Translations under genes and position numbers: made by a program | Origin: Streptomyces kronopolitis | GTDB taxonomy: Bacteria > Actinomycetota > Actinomycetes > Streptomycetales > Streptomycetaceae | Length of the DNA: 53,135 bases | Direction of reading: 5' to 3' | Assembly (NCBI RefSeq): GCF_014646275.1 | Contig: NZ_BMND01000039.1 | Location: 1 to 53,135 of the forward strand | Part shown: positions 40,883-49,916 of the stretch, one piece after another | Layout: each line of letters starts with the position of its first letter | Numbering within the stretch: the stretch's first letter is position 1 | Notes under the pieces: model-generated | Seen by the model: the letters and a program-made list of their open reading frames with translations, nothing else | What the model was told of the DNA's origin: nothing | The model's database searches: none

Positions 40883-41767
40883 TCAGCCGCCGAGGATCTC
40901 GCGGGCCAGCCGCGCGGTCTCCGACGGGGTCTTGCCGACCTTGACGCCGGCGGCCTCCAGGGCCTCCTTCTTCGCCTGGGCGGTGCCGGAGGAGCCGGAG
41001 ACGATGGCGCCGGCGTGGCCCATGGTCTTGCCCTCGGGCGCGGTGAAGCCCGCGACGTAGCCGACGACCGGCTTGGAGACGTTGGCCTTGATGAAGTCGG
41101 CCGCACGCTCCTCGGCGTCGCCGCCGATCTCACCGATCATCACGATCAGGTCGGTGTCGGGGTCGGCCTCGAACGCGGCGAGCGCGTCGATGTGCGTGGT
41201 GCCGATGACCGGGTCGCCACCGATGCCGACGGCCGAGGAGAAGCCGATGTCACGCAGCTCGTACATCATCTGGTAGGTCAGCGTGCCGGACTTCGACACC
41301 AGACCGATGCGGCCGGGCTTGGTGATGTCGCCCGGGATGATGCCGGCGTTGGACTGGCCGGGGGTGATCAGGCCGGGGCAGTTCGGGCCGATGATCCGGG
41401 TCTTGTTGCCCTTGGACTTCGCGTACGCCCAGAAGGCGGCGGAGTCGTGCACCGCGATGCCCTCGGTGATCACGACGGCCAGCGGGATCTCGGCGTCGAT
41501 CGCCTCGACGACCGCGGCCTTGGCGAAGGCCGGCGGCACGAAGAGCACGGACACGTCGGCGCCGGTCTTCTCCATCGCCTCGGCGACCGAGCCGAAGACG
41601 GGCACGTCGGTGCCGTCGAAGTCGACGCTGGTGCCGGCCTTGCGGGGGTTCACACCGCCGACGATGTTGGTGCCGTCACCGAGCATCAGCTTGGTGTGCT
41701 TCATGCCAGTGGCACCGGTCATGCCCTGGACGATGACCTTGCTTTCCTTGGTCAGGAAGATAGCCAT
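40883..41767 (-). CDS. sucD: Succinyl-CoA synthetase alpha subunit
   Basis: 294 aa. Binds CoA at the N-terminal Rossmann fold (VQGMTGATGMKHTKLM) and carries the phospho-histidine in GKTMGHAGAIVSG near residue 245; IGEIGGDAEE is also conserved. With SucC it performs the substrate-level phosphorylation step of the TCA cycle, succinyl-CoA to succinate. ATG at 41765-41767 with AGGACGAGG upstream, 20 bp after sucC in the same operon. The last residues (ARLAREILGG) are typical. Confidence 0.97.
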   Translation of the reverse strand: MAIFLTKESKVIVQGMTGATGMKHTKLMLGDGTNIVGGVNPRKAGTSVDFDGTDVPVFGSVAEAMEKTGADVSVLFVPPAFAKAAVVEAIDAEIPLAVVITEGIAVHDSAAFWAYAKSKGNKTRIIGPNCPGLITPGQSNAGIIPGDITKPGRIGLVSKSGTLTYQMMYELRDIGFSSAVGIGGDPVIGTTHIDALAAFEADPDTDLIVMIGEIGGDAEERAADFIKANVSKPVVGYVAGFTAPEGKTMGHAGAIVSGSSGTAQAKKEALEAAGVKVGKTPSETARLAREILGG

Positions 41768-41787
41768 GGTTGTTGTGTCCTCGTCCT

Positions 41788-42963
41788 TTACTTAGCAGCC
41801 AGCTCGGCGGCCTTGTCGGCCGCGCCGTCCATGGTGTCCACGCGCTGCACCAGCGGGTGGTTGGCCTTCGACAGGATCTCGCGGCCGAGCTCCGCGTTGT
41901 TGCCGTCAAGACGCACGACCAGCGGCTTGTTGACGTCCTCGCCCTTGGACTTGAGCAGCTCCAGGGCCTGCACGATGCCGTTGGCGACCTCGTCGCAGGC
42001 GGTGATGCCACCGAAGACGTTGACGAAGACGGACTTGACGTCCGGGTCGCCGAGGATGATCTCCAGGCCGTTCGCCATGACCTCGGCGGAGGCGCCGCCA
42101 CCGATGTCGAGGAAGTTGGCGGGCTTGACGTTGCTGTGCTTCTCGCCGGCGTAGGCGACGACGTCCAGGGTGCTCATGACGAGACCCGCGCCGTTGCCGA
42201 TGATGCCGACCTGGCCGTCGAGCTTGACGTAGTTCAGGCCCTTGGCCTTGGCAGCGGCCTCGAGCGGGTTGGCCGCGGCCTTGTCCTCCAGCGCCTCGTG
42301 CTCCGGCTGACGGAACTCGGCGTTCTCGTCCAGGGAGACCTTGCCGTCGAGGGCGATGACCTCACCGCTGGCGACCTTGGCGAGCGGGTTGACCTCGACG
42401 AGGAGCGCGTCCTCGGCGATGAAGGTCTTCCACAGCGTGACCATCACGTCGGCGACCTGGTCGGCGACCTCGGCCGGGAACTTCGCGGCGGCGACGATCT
42501 CGGCGGCCTTCTCCTTGGAGACGCCCTCGTTGGCGTCGACCGGGATCTTGGCGAGCTTCTCGGGGGTCTTCTCCGCGACCTCCTCGATGTCCATGCCGCC
42601 GGCGACGGAGGCCATGGCCAGGAAGGTGCGGTTGGTGCGGTCGAGGAGGTACGAGACGTAGTACTCCTCGGCGATCTCCGGAGCGGTCTCGGCGATCATC
42701 ACCTTGTGGACCGTGTGGCCCTTGATGTCCATGCCGAGGATGTCCGTCGCGCGGGCGACGGCCTCGTCCGGGGTCGCCGCCAGCTTGACGCCGCCGGCCT
42801 TGCCACGGCCGCCGACCTTCACCTGCGCCTTGACGACAGACTTGCCGCCCAGCCGCTCGGTCGCCTCGCGGGCTGCCTCAGGCGTGTCGATGACTTCACC
42901 GGCCAGCACCGGTACACCGTGCTTGGCGAAGAGGTCCCTCGCCTGGTACTCGAACAGGTCCAC
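41788..42963 (-). CDS. sucC: Succinyl-CoA synthetase beta subunit
   Basis: 391 aa; ATP-grasp subunit that supplies nucleotide and forms the active site with SucD. Visible are MDLFEYQARDLFAKHGVPV at the N-terminus, the ATP-grasp region VVKAQVKVGGRGKAGGV, LLVEVNPLAKVASGEVIALD, and VFVNVFGGITACDEVANGIV in the C-terminal phosphate-binding loop. GTG at 42961-42963 with AAGGGACGG upstream. First gene of sucCD. Upstream are two ATCACAGATC repeats and a GTGAT-N4-ATCAC palindrome that may control the operon. Confidence 0.97.
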   Translation of the reverse strand: MDLFEYQARDLFAKHGVPVLAGEVIDTPEAAREATERLGGKSVVKAQVKVGGRGKAGGVKLAATPDEAVARATDILGMDIKGHTVHKVMIAETAPEIAEEYYVSYLLDRTNRTFLAMASVAGGMDIEEVAEKTPEKLAKIPVDANEGVSKEKAAEIVAAAKFPAEVADQVADVMVTLWKTFIAEDALLVEVNPLAKVASGEVIALDGKVSLDENAEFRQPEHEALEDKAAANPLEAAAKAKGLNYVKLDGQVGIIGNGAGLVMSTLDVVAYAGEKHSNVKPANFLDIGGGASAEVMANGLEIILGDPDVKSVFVNVFGGITACDEVANGIVQALELLKSKGEDVNKPLVVRLDGNNAELGREILSKANHPLVQRVDTMDGAADKAAELAAK

Positions 42964-43289
42964 GCGCGTCCGTCCCTTGTCTTCTCAGAATCGCCGTAGT
43001 GATCGCGGATCGTTGTCCGCGATGGGCGTGCCGCGAAGGGCAACGTGACGGCGCTGTCACAGGGGAGGCGTACACGGTGTCCGGATACGCGGCATGTCCG
43101 TCCGGCAGGTTATCGCCGCGGGCCGTGAGCCCCTAAATCACAGATCACACTCCAGCGGTGATTACCATCACAGATCTTTGGATCAAGTTACGCCTTCTCG
43201 GGATATCCGCATGTCGGAGGCGAGGGGAAGGCGCCTGCCCTTTCGCGCGCGGCAGGGGGCGCTGCGGGCGCGCTGCGCGGGCCGGTCGG
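42964..43289. other. Upstream region of sucCD
   Basis: No supported gene. It includes the sucC ribosome binding site and, further up, the repeat and palindrome cluster listed separately. The leader between the candidate promoter and sucC would be nearly 200 nt and has no recognised riboswitch. Confidence 0.45.
43137..43186 (-). promoter_or_regulatory. Candidate sucC promoter/operator cluster
   Basis: On the minus strand TTGATC (43186-43181) and TAATCA (43164-43159) are 16 bp apart, a possible -35/-10 pair. Over the -10 lies a perfect palindrome GTGAT-TACC-ATCAC (43158-43171). Flanking it are two direct repeats ATCACAGATC (43137-43146 and 43167-43176), 30 bp apart, i.e. about three helical turns. 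The GTGA/TCAC half-sites recall CRP/FNR-type operators. Confidence 0.45.
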
Positions 43290-43440
43290 TGGCCGCTTCG
43301 GGGGACGGGGGTGGCGGTGGCGGACCACGGGGGCGAGGGGCGGGCGCAGGGCGCGGGGGCGAGGGGACGCGGGGCGAGGGGGCGAGGTGCGAGGGGACCC
43401 AGGCCTCAAGTGGGGGTAGGGATAGGAGTGGGGCCGGGTG
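43290..43440 (+). repeat. G-rich, strand-asymmetric repeat tract
   Basis: About 150 bp of degenerate GGGGCGAGGGG-like units with many runs of 3-6 G on the plus strand (for example GGGGGTAGGGATAGGAG near 43413). It has quadruplex potential. ORFs through it are artefacts of composition. It separates the sucC regulatory region from the terminator of the next gene. Confidence 0.65.
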
Positions 43441-43495
43441 TCGGGCTCAACTACGGCGTGCCGGTGCACTGTTGACGGGTTCCGGGAACGCCGAA

Positions 43496-43530
43496 GCCGG
43501 GCGGTCCTCCCCCACAGAGGACCGCCCGGC
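43496..43530 (-). terminator. Terminator of the secreted VPxVP protein gene
   Basis: A perfect 14-bp stem (GCCGGGCGGTCCTC and complement) with a 7-nt loop, 68 bp beyond the stop codon at 43599. Confidence 0.8.
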
Positions 43531-43598
43531 TGTTCACGGGTGTTCCGGTACCGGCCGCCGCCGCGGCCGGTGAACCGGGGTTACTGGCTCGGCGAGCC

Positions 43599-44942
43599 TC
43601 AGATGCCCTGCACCGGGAGGGCGGGCAGCGCCGGGATGTTGGCGGCGTTGGTGAGGTCGGCGAGGTCGGCCGGGACGGCGACGGCGTGGGTCAGGCCGGC
43701 CGGCACGGCGTCGGTCACGTGACCCGGGACGGCGGGCACGGCGGGCACCGACGGGAGGGCGACGGCGTGGGTCACATTGCCGGGCACCGACGGGACGGCG
43801 GGCACGGTCGGGACAGACGGCACGGACGGGACCGAGGGAACTGCCGGGACCGAGGGGAGCGACGGCACGGACTTGGCCGGCGTCAGGCCGCGCACGCCGG
43901 CGACGGTCTGGTGGGCGGTGCCCTGGGCGTCGGTCGCGACGACCGCGGTCAGGCCCTGCGCGAACGGGGTGGCGTCGGCGGCCACACCCTTCGCGAACGG
44001 GGTGGCGTGGCCCGCGACGCCCTTGGCGAACGGCACCGCGTCGGCCGCGACACCCTGCGCGAACGGCACCGCCTCGCCGGTCTCACCCTGCACGAGCAGC
44101 TGCCCGCGGCCGCCGACCGTGGTCACGAACGGGGTCGCCTGGCCGGCCGCGTCACCCGCGAGCTGACCGGCGTTGCCGACCGCGCCCTGGGCGACCGGGA
44201 CGACCTTGACGACGACCCGGCGGGCGACGGGCGGCAGCACGTCGGAGGCGGCGTGGTCGACGACCGGACGGGCCGTGGCCAGACCGCCCTTGGCCTGGTT
44301 CGTCAGCTGCTCGGGGCGGACCCCCGCACCGGCGAGACCGGCCAGCAGGTTGTCGACCGAACCCGGAGCCTTGGGCAGCGCGGGGGCCTTGGGCAGCGCC
44401 GGGACGGCGGGCAGGCCGTCGCTGAGGCGGGCGGCCGGAATGCCGGTGGCGGGCAGTGCCGGGACGGCGGGCAGCGTGCCGTCGGCGAGGCGGCCGGCCC
44501 GGACCTGACCGGTGGCGCCCTCGGCGGTCTTCTTGACGGCCTTGACCGCCTTGGTCGCCTTGGCCGCCTTGACGGCCTTCTTCGCCTTCGTCACGTCGGC
44601 GGTCTTGCGGACCGCACCGGTGTCCGGGAGGCCCAGACCATGGGTCAGCTTCTGCACGCCGTCCGTCGCGGGCAGGTCCTGGGTCGACACCCCGCCGCCG
44701 AGCACGCCGGTGGCCTTGCCCGCCGTCCGCGCGGCGGTGTCGGTGACCTTCTTGGCGGCCTTGGTCGCCGTGCCGGTCACGTCACCGGTGGGCAGCTTCT
44801 TGGCGGTGTCGGTCACCGTGCCGGCGGACGGCAGGTCACCGGCGACGGGCAGTTCGGCGGCGTTGGCGGCGACGGAGCCCAGGGCCCACAGTCCGGTGGC
44901 GGCAGCGGCGACGACGATGGAACGGCGGATGTTGGAGCGCAT
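43599..44942 (-). CDS. Secreted low-complexity repeat protein
   Basis: 447 aa. Sec signal peptide (MRSNIRRSIVVAAAATGLW, cleavage likely after VAANAAE region, near residue 28). The mature protein is built from low-complexity blocks: a Lys/Ala-rich basic stretch (KKAVKAAKATKAVKAVKK), PALPKAP units, a 13-residue repeat around PFAxGVAxxA (five copies, about 285-340), and a C-terminal field of VPSVPxVP repeats. No catalytic motif or sortase signal. ATG at 44940-44942 with GAAGGA upstream. Probably an exported structural or cell-wall-interacting protein. The next gene upstream, on the same strand, is also secreted and disordered. Confidence 0.82.
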   Translation of the reverse strand: MRSNIRRSIVVAAAATGLWALGSVAANAAELPVAGDLPSAGTVTDTAKKLPTGDVTGTATKAAKKVTDTAARTAGKATGVLGGGVSTQDLPATDGVQKLTHGLGLPDTGAVRKTADVTKAKKAVKAAKATKAVKAVKKTAEGATGQVRAGRLADGTLPAVPALPATGIPAARLSDGLPAVPALPKAPALPKAPGSVDNLLAGLAGAGVRPEQLTNQAKGGLATARPVVDHAASDVLPPVARRVVVKVVPVAQGAVGNAGQLAGDAAGQATPFVTTVGGRGQLLVQGETGEAVPFAQGVAADAVPFAKGVAGHATPFAKGVAADATPFAQGLTAVVATDAQGTAHQTVAGVRGLTPAKSVPSLPSVPAVPSVPSVPSVPTVPAVPSVPGNVTHAVALPSVPAVPAVPGHVTDAVPAGLTHAVAVPADLADLTNAANIPALPALPVQGI

Positions 44943-45036
44943 GGAGGTGAAGTCCTTCGAATTCAGGAGGGGTGAAAGGGCAGACCTGTCCCGCCCCCGC
45001 GCGGCAGGTCCAGTTACAGACGCGGAGCGGTCTGCC

Positions 45037-45993
45037 CTAGCCCGGGAATTCGAGGATTTCTTCGGCACGCCGACGCGTCGGAGCGCCATCGGCCGTGCGG
45101 ACGCCACCGGGCAGAAGCCGGAAGCGAAGGGAGTCCGCCGTATCGGCGGCGTGCTGGTCCCCGCCACGGGGGCCGTGGCCGTCGCCCGCGCTGTGCGAGG
45201 CGGGCGCCACCGGGCCCTGCGGGGACTGCCCCGGAAGGCCGTGGTGGCCCGGGTCCCGCTGCTCGTGGACGGTGGCCGAGGGGTGCTCGTCGGCCGCCGT
45301 GCGCGGGCCGTTGACGAGGTGGGCCGCCCGGCCCGTGCCCGCGTCGGCCTGCGTGCAGGGGCCGCGCTGACCGGCGGTCCGGTCGCCGTCCGGCGTACGG
45401 CCGTGCTGCTGCGCACCGCCGTCCCCGGGGTGGCCGGTGTGCTCACCGGACGGGAGGTGGACGGGCAGCGCGGCGCGGGCCGAGTCCCCGATCTCCCGTA
45501 CGACGCGGCTCACCGGGCGGGTGAGGCGGCCGGTGGCCGATGCGGCCCGGCCGGTGGCGGGCCGTACGGTTTCGGCCACCTTGTCGGACGCGGTGTGGGC
45601 GCGCCGGGCCAGCTCGGCCCCGGACGCCTTGCCCTGCCGTGCCAACGTGGTTCCGGCGCCGGACAGTTGCTTCGCCCGGCCCGTCCGGTCCGCCTGGCCT
45701 GCCTGGCCTGCCTGGTCTGCTTCGTTCGCCTGGCCGGCTCGGTCCTTCGGGATCGCCGACCCGTCCCGGGTGGCGGCCCGGTCCGGGGTGGACGCCCCGG
45801 CGGCGGTCTCGGCCGGGGCGGTGAGCCCGGGCAGATCCGCCGTCCGCGTCCGGTCGACGGCATGGGCACCGGGACCGAAGGCGAAGCCGAGGGCGACGAA
45901 GCCCGCCAGGAAGAGCCCGGCCAGCAGTGCACGCCGCACGGCGACCGTGCGCGGCAGGCGCACGGCGGCAGGCAGGGCGAGCACAGCGGACAA
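45037..45993 (-). CDS. Secreted disordered protein
   Basis: 318 aa from a TTG at 45991-45993, chosen because GGGAAGG lies 8 nt upstream and the codons before it lose the G/C third-position bias; a GTG at 46032 is the alternative. N-terminus: basic residues, then ALLAGLFLAGFVALGFAFG and a signal-peptidase-like AHA site. The mature chain is Ala/Gly/Gln/His/Asp-rich with repeats of QAGQA and RPATG type and no folded domain I recognise. It is 95 bp upstream of the VPxVP protein gene on the same strand, so the two may be co-expressed. Real coding is favoured by the clear export signal and codon bias, but conservation is untested. Confidence 0.6.
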   Translation of the reverse strand: MSAVLALPAAVRLPRTVAVRRALLAGLFLAGFVALGFAFGPGAHAVDRTRTADLPGLTAPAETAAGASTPDRAATRDGSAIPKDRAGQANEADQAGQAGQADRTGRAKQLSGAGTTLARQGKASGAELARRAHTASDKVAETVRPATGRAASATGRLTRPVSRVVREIGDSARAALPVHLPSGEHTGHPGDGGAQQHGRTPDGDRTAGQRGPCTQADAGTGRAAHLVNGPRTAADEHPSATVHEQRDPGHHGLPGQSPQGPVAPASHSAGDGHGPRGGDQHAADTADSLRFRLLPGGVRTADGAPTRRRAEEILEFPG

Positions 45994-46127
45994 GGAGGGG
46001 ACCTTCCCATACGGACGGGGACGACCGGGCACACGGCCTCGGCGTCACGCGCGTCGCGGGCGATCGAGCGATGGCCTGATCCTTGCATGAGAAACCAGGT
46101 GCCACGCAAGTCCCGCGGACCCACCTG

Positions 46128-49100
46128 TCACCGTTGCTCCGCCATGTCCGGTATGGGCAGCGGGCGTTTCTCCAGGGCGGCCGCCATGACGTCCGGGAAC
46201 AGATCGGGCGTACAGGCGAACGCCGGTGCATCCAGGGCCGCGAGAGCCGCCGCGTGCTCCCGGTCGTAGGCCGGGGCGCCTTCGTCGGACAGGGCGAGCA
46301 AGGTCACGAACTGCACTCCGGACGCCTTCATGGCGGCGACCCGCTTGAGCATCTCGTCGCGGATACCGCCCTCGTAGAGGTCGCTGACGAGCACGACGAC
46401 CGTCTCCGCGGGGCGGGTGATCCGGGACTGGCAGTAGGCGAGCGCGCGGTTGATGTCCGTGCCGCCGCCGAGCTGGGTGCCGAAGAGCACGTCGACCGGG
46501 TCGTCGAGGCGGTCCGTCAGATCGACGACGGCGGTGTCGAAGACGACCAGACGGGTGTCGATGGCCCGCAGGGACGCCAGCACGGCGCCGAACACCGAGG
46601 CGTACACGACGGAGGCGGCCATCGACCCGGACTGGTCGATGCAGAGCACCACTTCCTTCCGCACCGACTGCGCGGCCCGGCCGTGGCCGATCAGCCGCTC
46701 GGGGACGACCGTGCGGTACGCGGGGAGGTAGTTCTTGAGGTTCGCCCGGATCGTGCGGTTCCAGTCGATGTCGCGGTGGCGCGGGCGGCTGATCCGCGCG
46801 GAGCGGTCCAGCGCGCCGGTGAGGGTGGCGCGGGTGCGGTGCGCGAGCTTGCGCTCCAGCTCCTCGACGACCGTGCGGACGACGGCGCGGGCGGACTCCC
46901 TGGCCCGCTCCGGCATCAGCCGGTTGAGCGAGAGCAGGGTCCCCACCAGGTGGACGTCCGCCTCGACGGCCTCCAGCATCTCCGGTTCCAGCAGCAGCGC
47001 GGACAGCCCCAGCCGGTCTATGGCGTCACGCTGCATCACCTGCACCACGGAGGACGGGAAGTACGTACGGATGTCGCCGAGCCAGCGCGCCACCCCGGGC
47101 GCCGAGGCCCCGAGCCCCGCCGTACGACGGCCGCCGTCGGCCCGCTTGCCGCCGTCGCCGCCCTCCCGGCCGTAGAGCGAGGCCAGCGCCCCGTCCATCG
47201 CGGCATCCCGCCCCCGCAACTCACACCCCGTCCCCTCCGCCCCACCACCCCCGAGCACCAGCCGCCAACGCCGCAGCCGTTCGGCTTCGGGGGTGATGGA
47301 GACGGGGGCCGGTGGAACGGGGTCGGTGGAGACGGGGGTGGCGGGAATGGGGGCTGCCGCGTTGGGCGTGGGGTGGGGGGTGGTGGCGGAGGGGGTCGGG
47401 GGCGTGGCGGTGGGGGGTGTGGCTGGGGTGGAGGTCGGGGCGGGTGCCGTCTGGCCGTAGGAGTCCTCCTCGCCGATGCCCAGGAGGAGGCGCAGTGTGG
47501 GGAGTGCGGCGGCGGCGCGGTCGCGGTCCAGGCCGGGGCCGAAGCCGGGGGCGGCGGCGTCCGGGGCGTCGCCGGGCGGCCGTTGGGACGGTGCCGTGGG
47601 CCCGCGGCGGATCAGCTCGCCGAGGGTGCGCCGCACGCCGGTCTCGTACTCGGCGAAGGTCCTGCGCAGCAGCGGCAGCACGTCCGTGAACGCCGCGTCC
47701 GGCACCCCGGTCAGCCAGCCGTCGACGAGGGCGAGCAGTCGCGCGTCGTGGACCAGCAGCATGCCGCCGTCCCCGCCGCCGGCGAAGCCCTCGATCCAGC
47801 CGGCGGCGTCGGCGGGCGGGGTGCCGGGCGAGAGGGCGAGCCCCATCAGCCGCGCGGATTCCTCCTCGCGCAACTCGCCGTCGTCCAGCAGGAGTCTGAC
47901 GGCCCCGCCGCGGAGCAGCCCCGGCACGGCGTCCCGTGCGCTCACCGTGTGCAGGACGGCCGCCCACCGCGCCCGCAGGCCGTCGGGGGCGGGCCGCTGT
48001 CCGGGCTCCGGCCGGGCGAGCAGGCCCACCGCCTGATGGGTGGCGTCGAGCGGCTCGCGCATGGCGGCGGCGCCTTCGGCGTCCAGGCCCGCACAGGCCG
48101 GCGGCAGCCCGACGAAGACCCGCTCGGCCAGGCCCGTGGCGACCTCGCGGAGCGCCGCGGACTCCGTGCCGCGGACATCGCCGTACCGCACGGAGCGGAC
48201 GAGGGCGGGCAGCGACCGGGCGAGTTGGCCCACGTCGGCGTCGAGCGCCGCGCGGTCGGCGAGGGCCTGCGTCACCACCGGCAGGGCGTCGGGGAGTTCG
48301 GCGAGCAGGCAGTGTTCGGCGAGCGTCGTCACCCCGGCCAGCGTGGCGGCCTCGGCGGCTTCGGACACGGCCTTGGCGGTGGCGGCCGAGAGCACCGTCG
48401 TGCCCCAGATACCGGCCTCCGCGACCCGGACCGAGAGTTCGGGCTCCCAGCGCAGCCGCCAGCTCTCCCGGAAGGTGCCGGTGCCGGCGCGGGAGCGGTC
48501 GGGCTCGCCCCAGGGGATGCCGAGCAGCCGCAGCCGGTGCAGCAGGCGGCTGCGCGCGGCGTCGGTCTCCTTGCGCAGATCCAGCTCCAGCACCCGCTCC
48601 GCCGCCTCCGGGGTGAGCCGGAGCGTGCGCCGGATACGGGCGATGTCCCGCTGCAACGGGACCGCGGGGGCGTCCTCGGGGACCTCGCCCAGCACCTCGC
48701 CGACCACCAGCTTGTCGCGGATCAGCACGGACGGGGCGTCGGAGCCGTCGCCCATGACGGCCCGGACCGCGTCCTCCAGTTCCGTCAGCCCGGGCAGCGG
48801 GCGGCCGCGCACCGTGGCCAGCCCCTCGGCGAGCCGCACCGCTTCGATGACATGCGCCGACGAGACGGCGTAGTCCTCCTCCCGGAGCAGTCCGGCGACC
48901 TTGGTCAGCCAGCGTTCGACGGGACGGTCGGGGGCGCTGAAGAGATGGCCGTACCAGCCGGGTGCGGCGACACCGGCGCCGTAACCGCTGTGCCGGGACA
49001 GGCGCCGGTACGTCCAGGGCACCCAGGTCACCGTGGCCTTCACCTTCGGCAGGCCCTTGAGCAGCTGCCGGTCGGCGGTGAGGGTGGTGCGCCGCGTCAG

Positions 49101-49916
49101 GGCCGGGACGTGCCAGGCTCCGCACACCACGGCGATGCCGTCGCCGAACTCCTTGCGCGCGGCCCGCAGTCGGAGCCGCATATGGGCCTCGCGCACCGGA
49201 TCACGGTCGTGCCCGCCGTCGCCGTAGGTCTCCCGCAGCGCGCCCATCGCCTCGGCGAGCGCCGCGAACGGCGCGGCCGCGTCGGGCTCCTGGCCGCACC
49301 CGGCTTCGGGCCCCTGCTCGCCACCGCTGTCGGGCTCCTGCTCGCCGCCGCCTCCGCCCGGCGCGCGGGAGGTACCCCCGCCGCGGTGCTCGACCACGTC
49401 CTCCCACCAGCGCTCCGGGTCGTCGTACCCGGCCGCCTCGGCCAGCACCCTGATCGGGTCGACCCGGACCCCGGCCGCGGCATCCCCGCCCCGGGCGGGC
49501 CCGGAGGCGCCTTCCCCGGGCTCCTCGTCTCCTGGGTCTCCGGGGCCTCCGGGCTCTCCGGGCCGCTCGCCGTCCGCCGCCTCCTCGTCCTCCCCCATGG
49601 CCAGAGAGTGGGCCGCGGGCAGATCGATGAAGCGGACCGGGACGCCGTGCCGCAGGGCCCAGCGCATCGCCACCCACTCCGGGGAGAACTCGGCCAGCGG
49701 CCAGAACGCCGCGCGCCCGGGGTCGTCCTGCGCGTGGGCGAGCAGCGCGACCGGCGGCCGCATGTCCTCCCGGGCGGCCAGCGGCACCAGTGCGTCCGCC
49801 TCCGGCGGGCCCTCGATCAGGACCGCGGCGGGGGTGTACCGCTCCAGGGCGGCCCGCACCGCCCGTGCCGATCCGGGGCCGTGATGCCGCACCCCCAGCA
49901 GCAGCGGCCCGGTCAT
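46128..49916 (-). CDS. DUF5682-VWA fusion protein
   Basis: 1262 aa. Residues 1 to about 815 form a DUF5682-type region starting LLLGVRHHGPGSARAVRAAL and AVLIEGPPEADALVPL, which resembles ChaN/TraB-like proteins and is comparable to E. coli YehM. A Pro/Thr linker (about 818-876) leads to a YehP-like module ending in a von Willebrand A domain whose metal site is complete: DQSGS at 1094-1098, Thr in GGGTD near 1153, Asp in VSDLYEG near 1179. In related loci these two parts are normally separate genes, so this is a fusion. The start overlaps the MoxR stop (ATGA). Expected to work with that ATPase as a MoxR-VWA chaperone pair; the target is unknown. Confidence 0.88.
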   Translation of the reverse strand: MTGPLLLGVRHHGPGSARAVRAALERYTPAAVLIEGPPEADALVPLAAREDMRPPVALLAHAQDDPGRAAFWPLAEFSPEWVAMRWALRHGVPVRFIDLPAAHSLAMGEDEEAADGERPGEPGGPGDPGDEEPGEGASGPARGGDAAAGVRVDPIRVLAEAAGYDDPERWWEDVVEHRGGGTSRAPGGGGGEQEPDSGGEQGPEAGCGQEPDAAAPFAALAEAMGALRETYGDGGHDRDPVREAHMRLRLRAARKEFGDGIAVVCGAWHVPALTRRTTLTADRQLLKGLPKVKATVTWVPWTYRRLSRHSGYGAGVAAPGWYGHLFSAPDRPVERWLTKVAGLLREEDYAVSSAHVIEAVRLAEGLATVRGRPLPGLTELEDAVRAVMGDGSDAPSVLIRDKLVVGEVLGEVPEDAPAVPLQRDIARIRRTLRLTPEAAERVLELDLRKETDAARSRLLHRLRLLGIPWGEPDRSRAGTGTFRESWRLRWEPELSVRVAEAGIWGTTVLSAATAKAVSEAAEAATLAGVTTLAEHCLLAELPDALPVVTQALADRAALDADVGQLARSLPALVRSVRYGDVRGTESAALREVATGLAERVFVGLPPACAGLDAEGAAAMREPLDATHQAVGLLARPEPGQRPAPDGLRARWAAVLHTVSARDAVPGLLRGGAVRLLLDDGELREEESARLMGLALSPGTPPADAAGWIEGFAGGGDGGMLLVHDARLLALVDGWLTGVPDAAFTDVLPLLRRTFAEYETGVRRTLGELIRRGPTAPSQRPPGDAPDAAAPGFGPGLDRDRAAAALPTLRLLLGIGEEDSYGQTAPAPTSTPATPPTATPPTPSATTPHPTPNAAAPIPATPVSTDPVPPAPVSITPEAERLRRWRLVLGGGGAEGTGCELRGRDAAMDGALASLYGREGGDGGKRADGGRRTAGLGASAPGVARWLGDIRTYFPSSVVQVMQRDAIDRLGLSALLLEPEMLEAVEADVHLVGTLLSLNRLMPERARESARAVVRTVVEELERKLAHRTRATLTGALDRSARISRPRHRDIDWNRTIRANLKNYLPAYRTVVPERLIGHGRAAQSVRKEVVLCIDQSGSMAASVVYASVFGAVLASLRAIDTRLVVFDTAVVDLTDRLDDPVDVLFGTQLGGGTDINRALAYCQSRITRPAETVVVLVSDLYEGGIRDEMLKRVAAMKASGVQFVTLLALSDEGAPAYDREHAAALAALDAPAFACTPDLFPDVMAAALEKRPLPIPDMAEQR

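Noticed and set aside
43094..43573. Gly/Arg-rich ORFs upstream of sucC
   Set aside because: They run through the G-rich tract and change composition abruptly; no ribosome binding site or domain.
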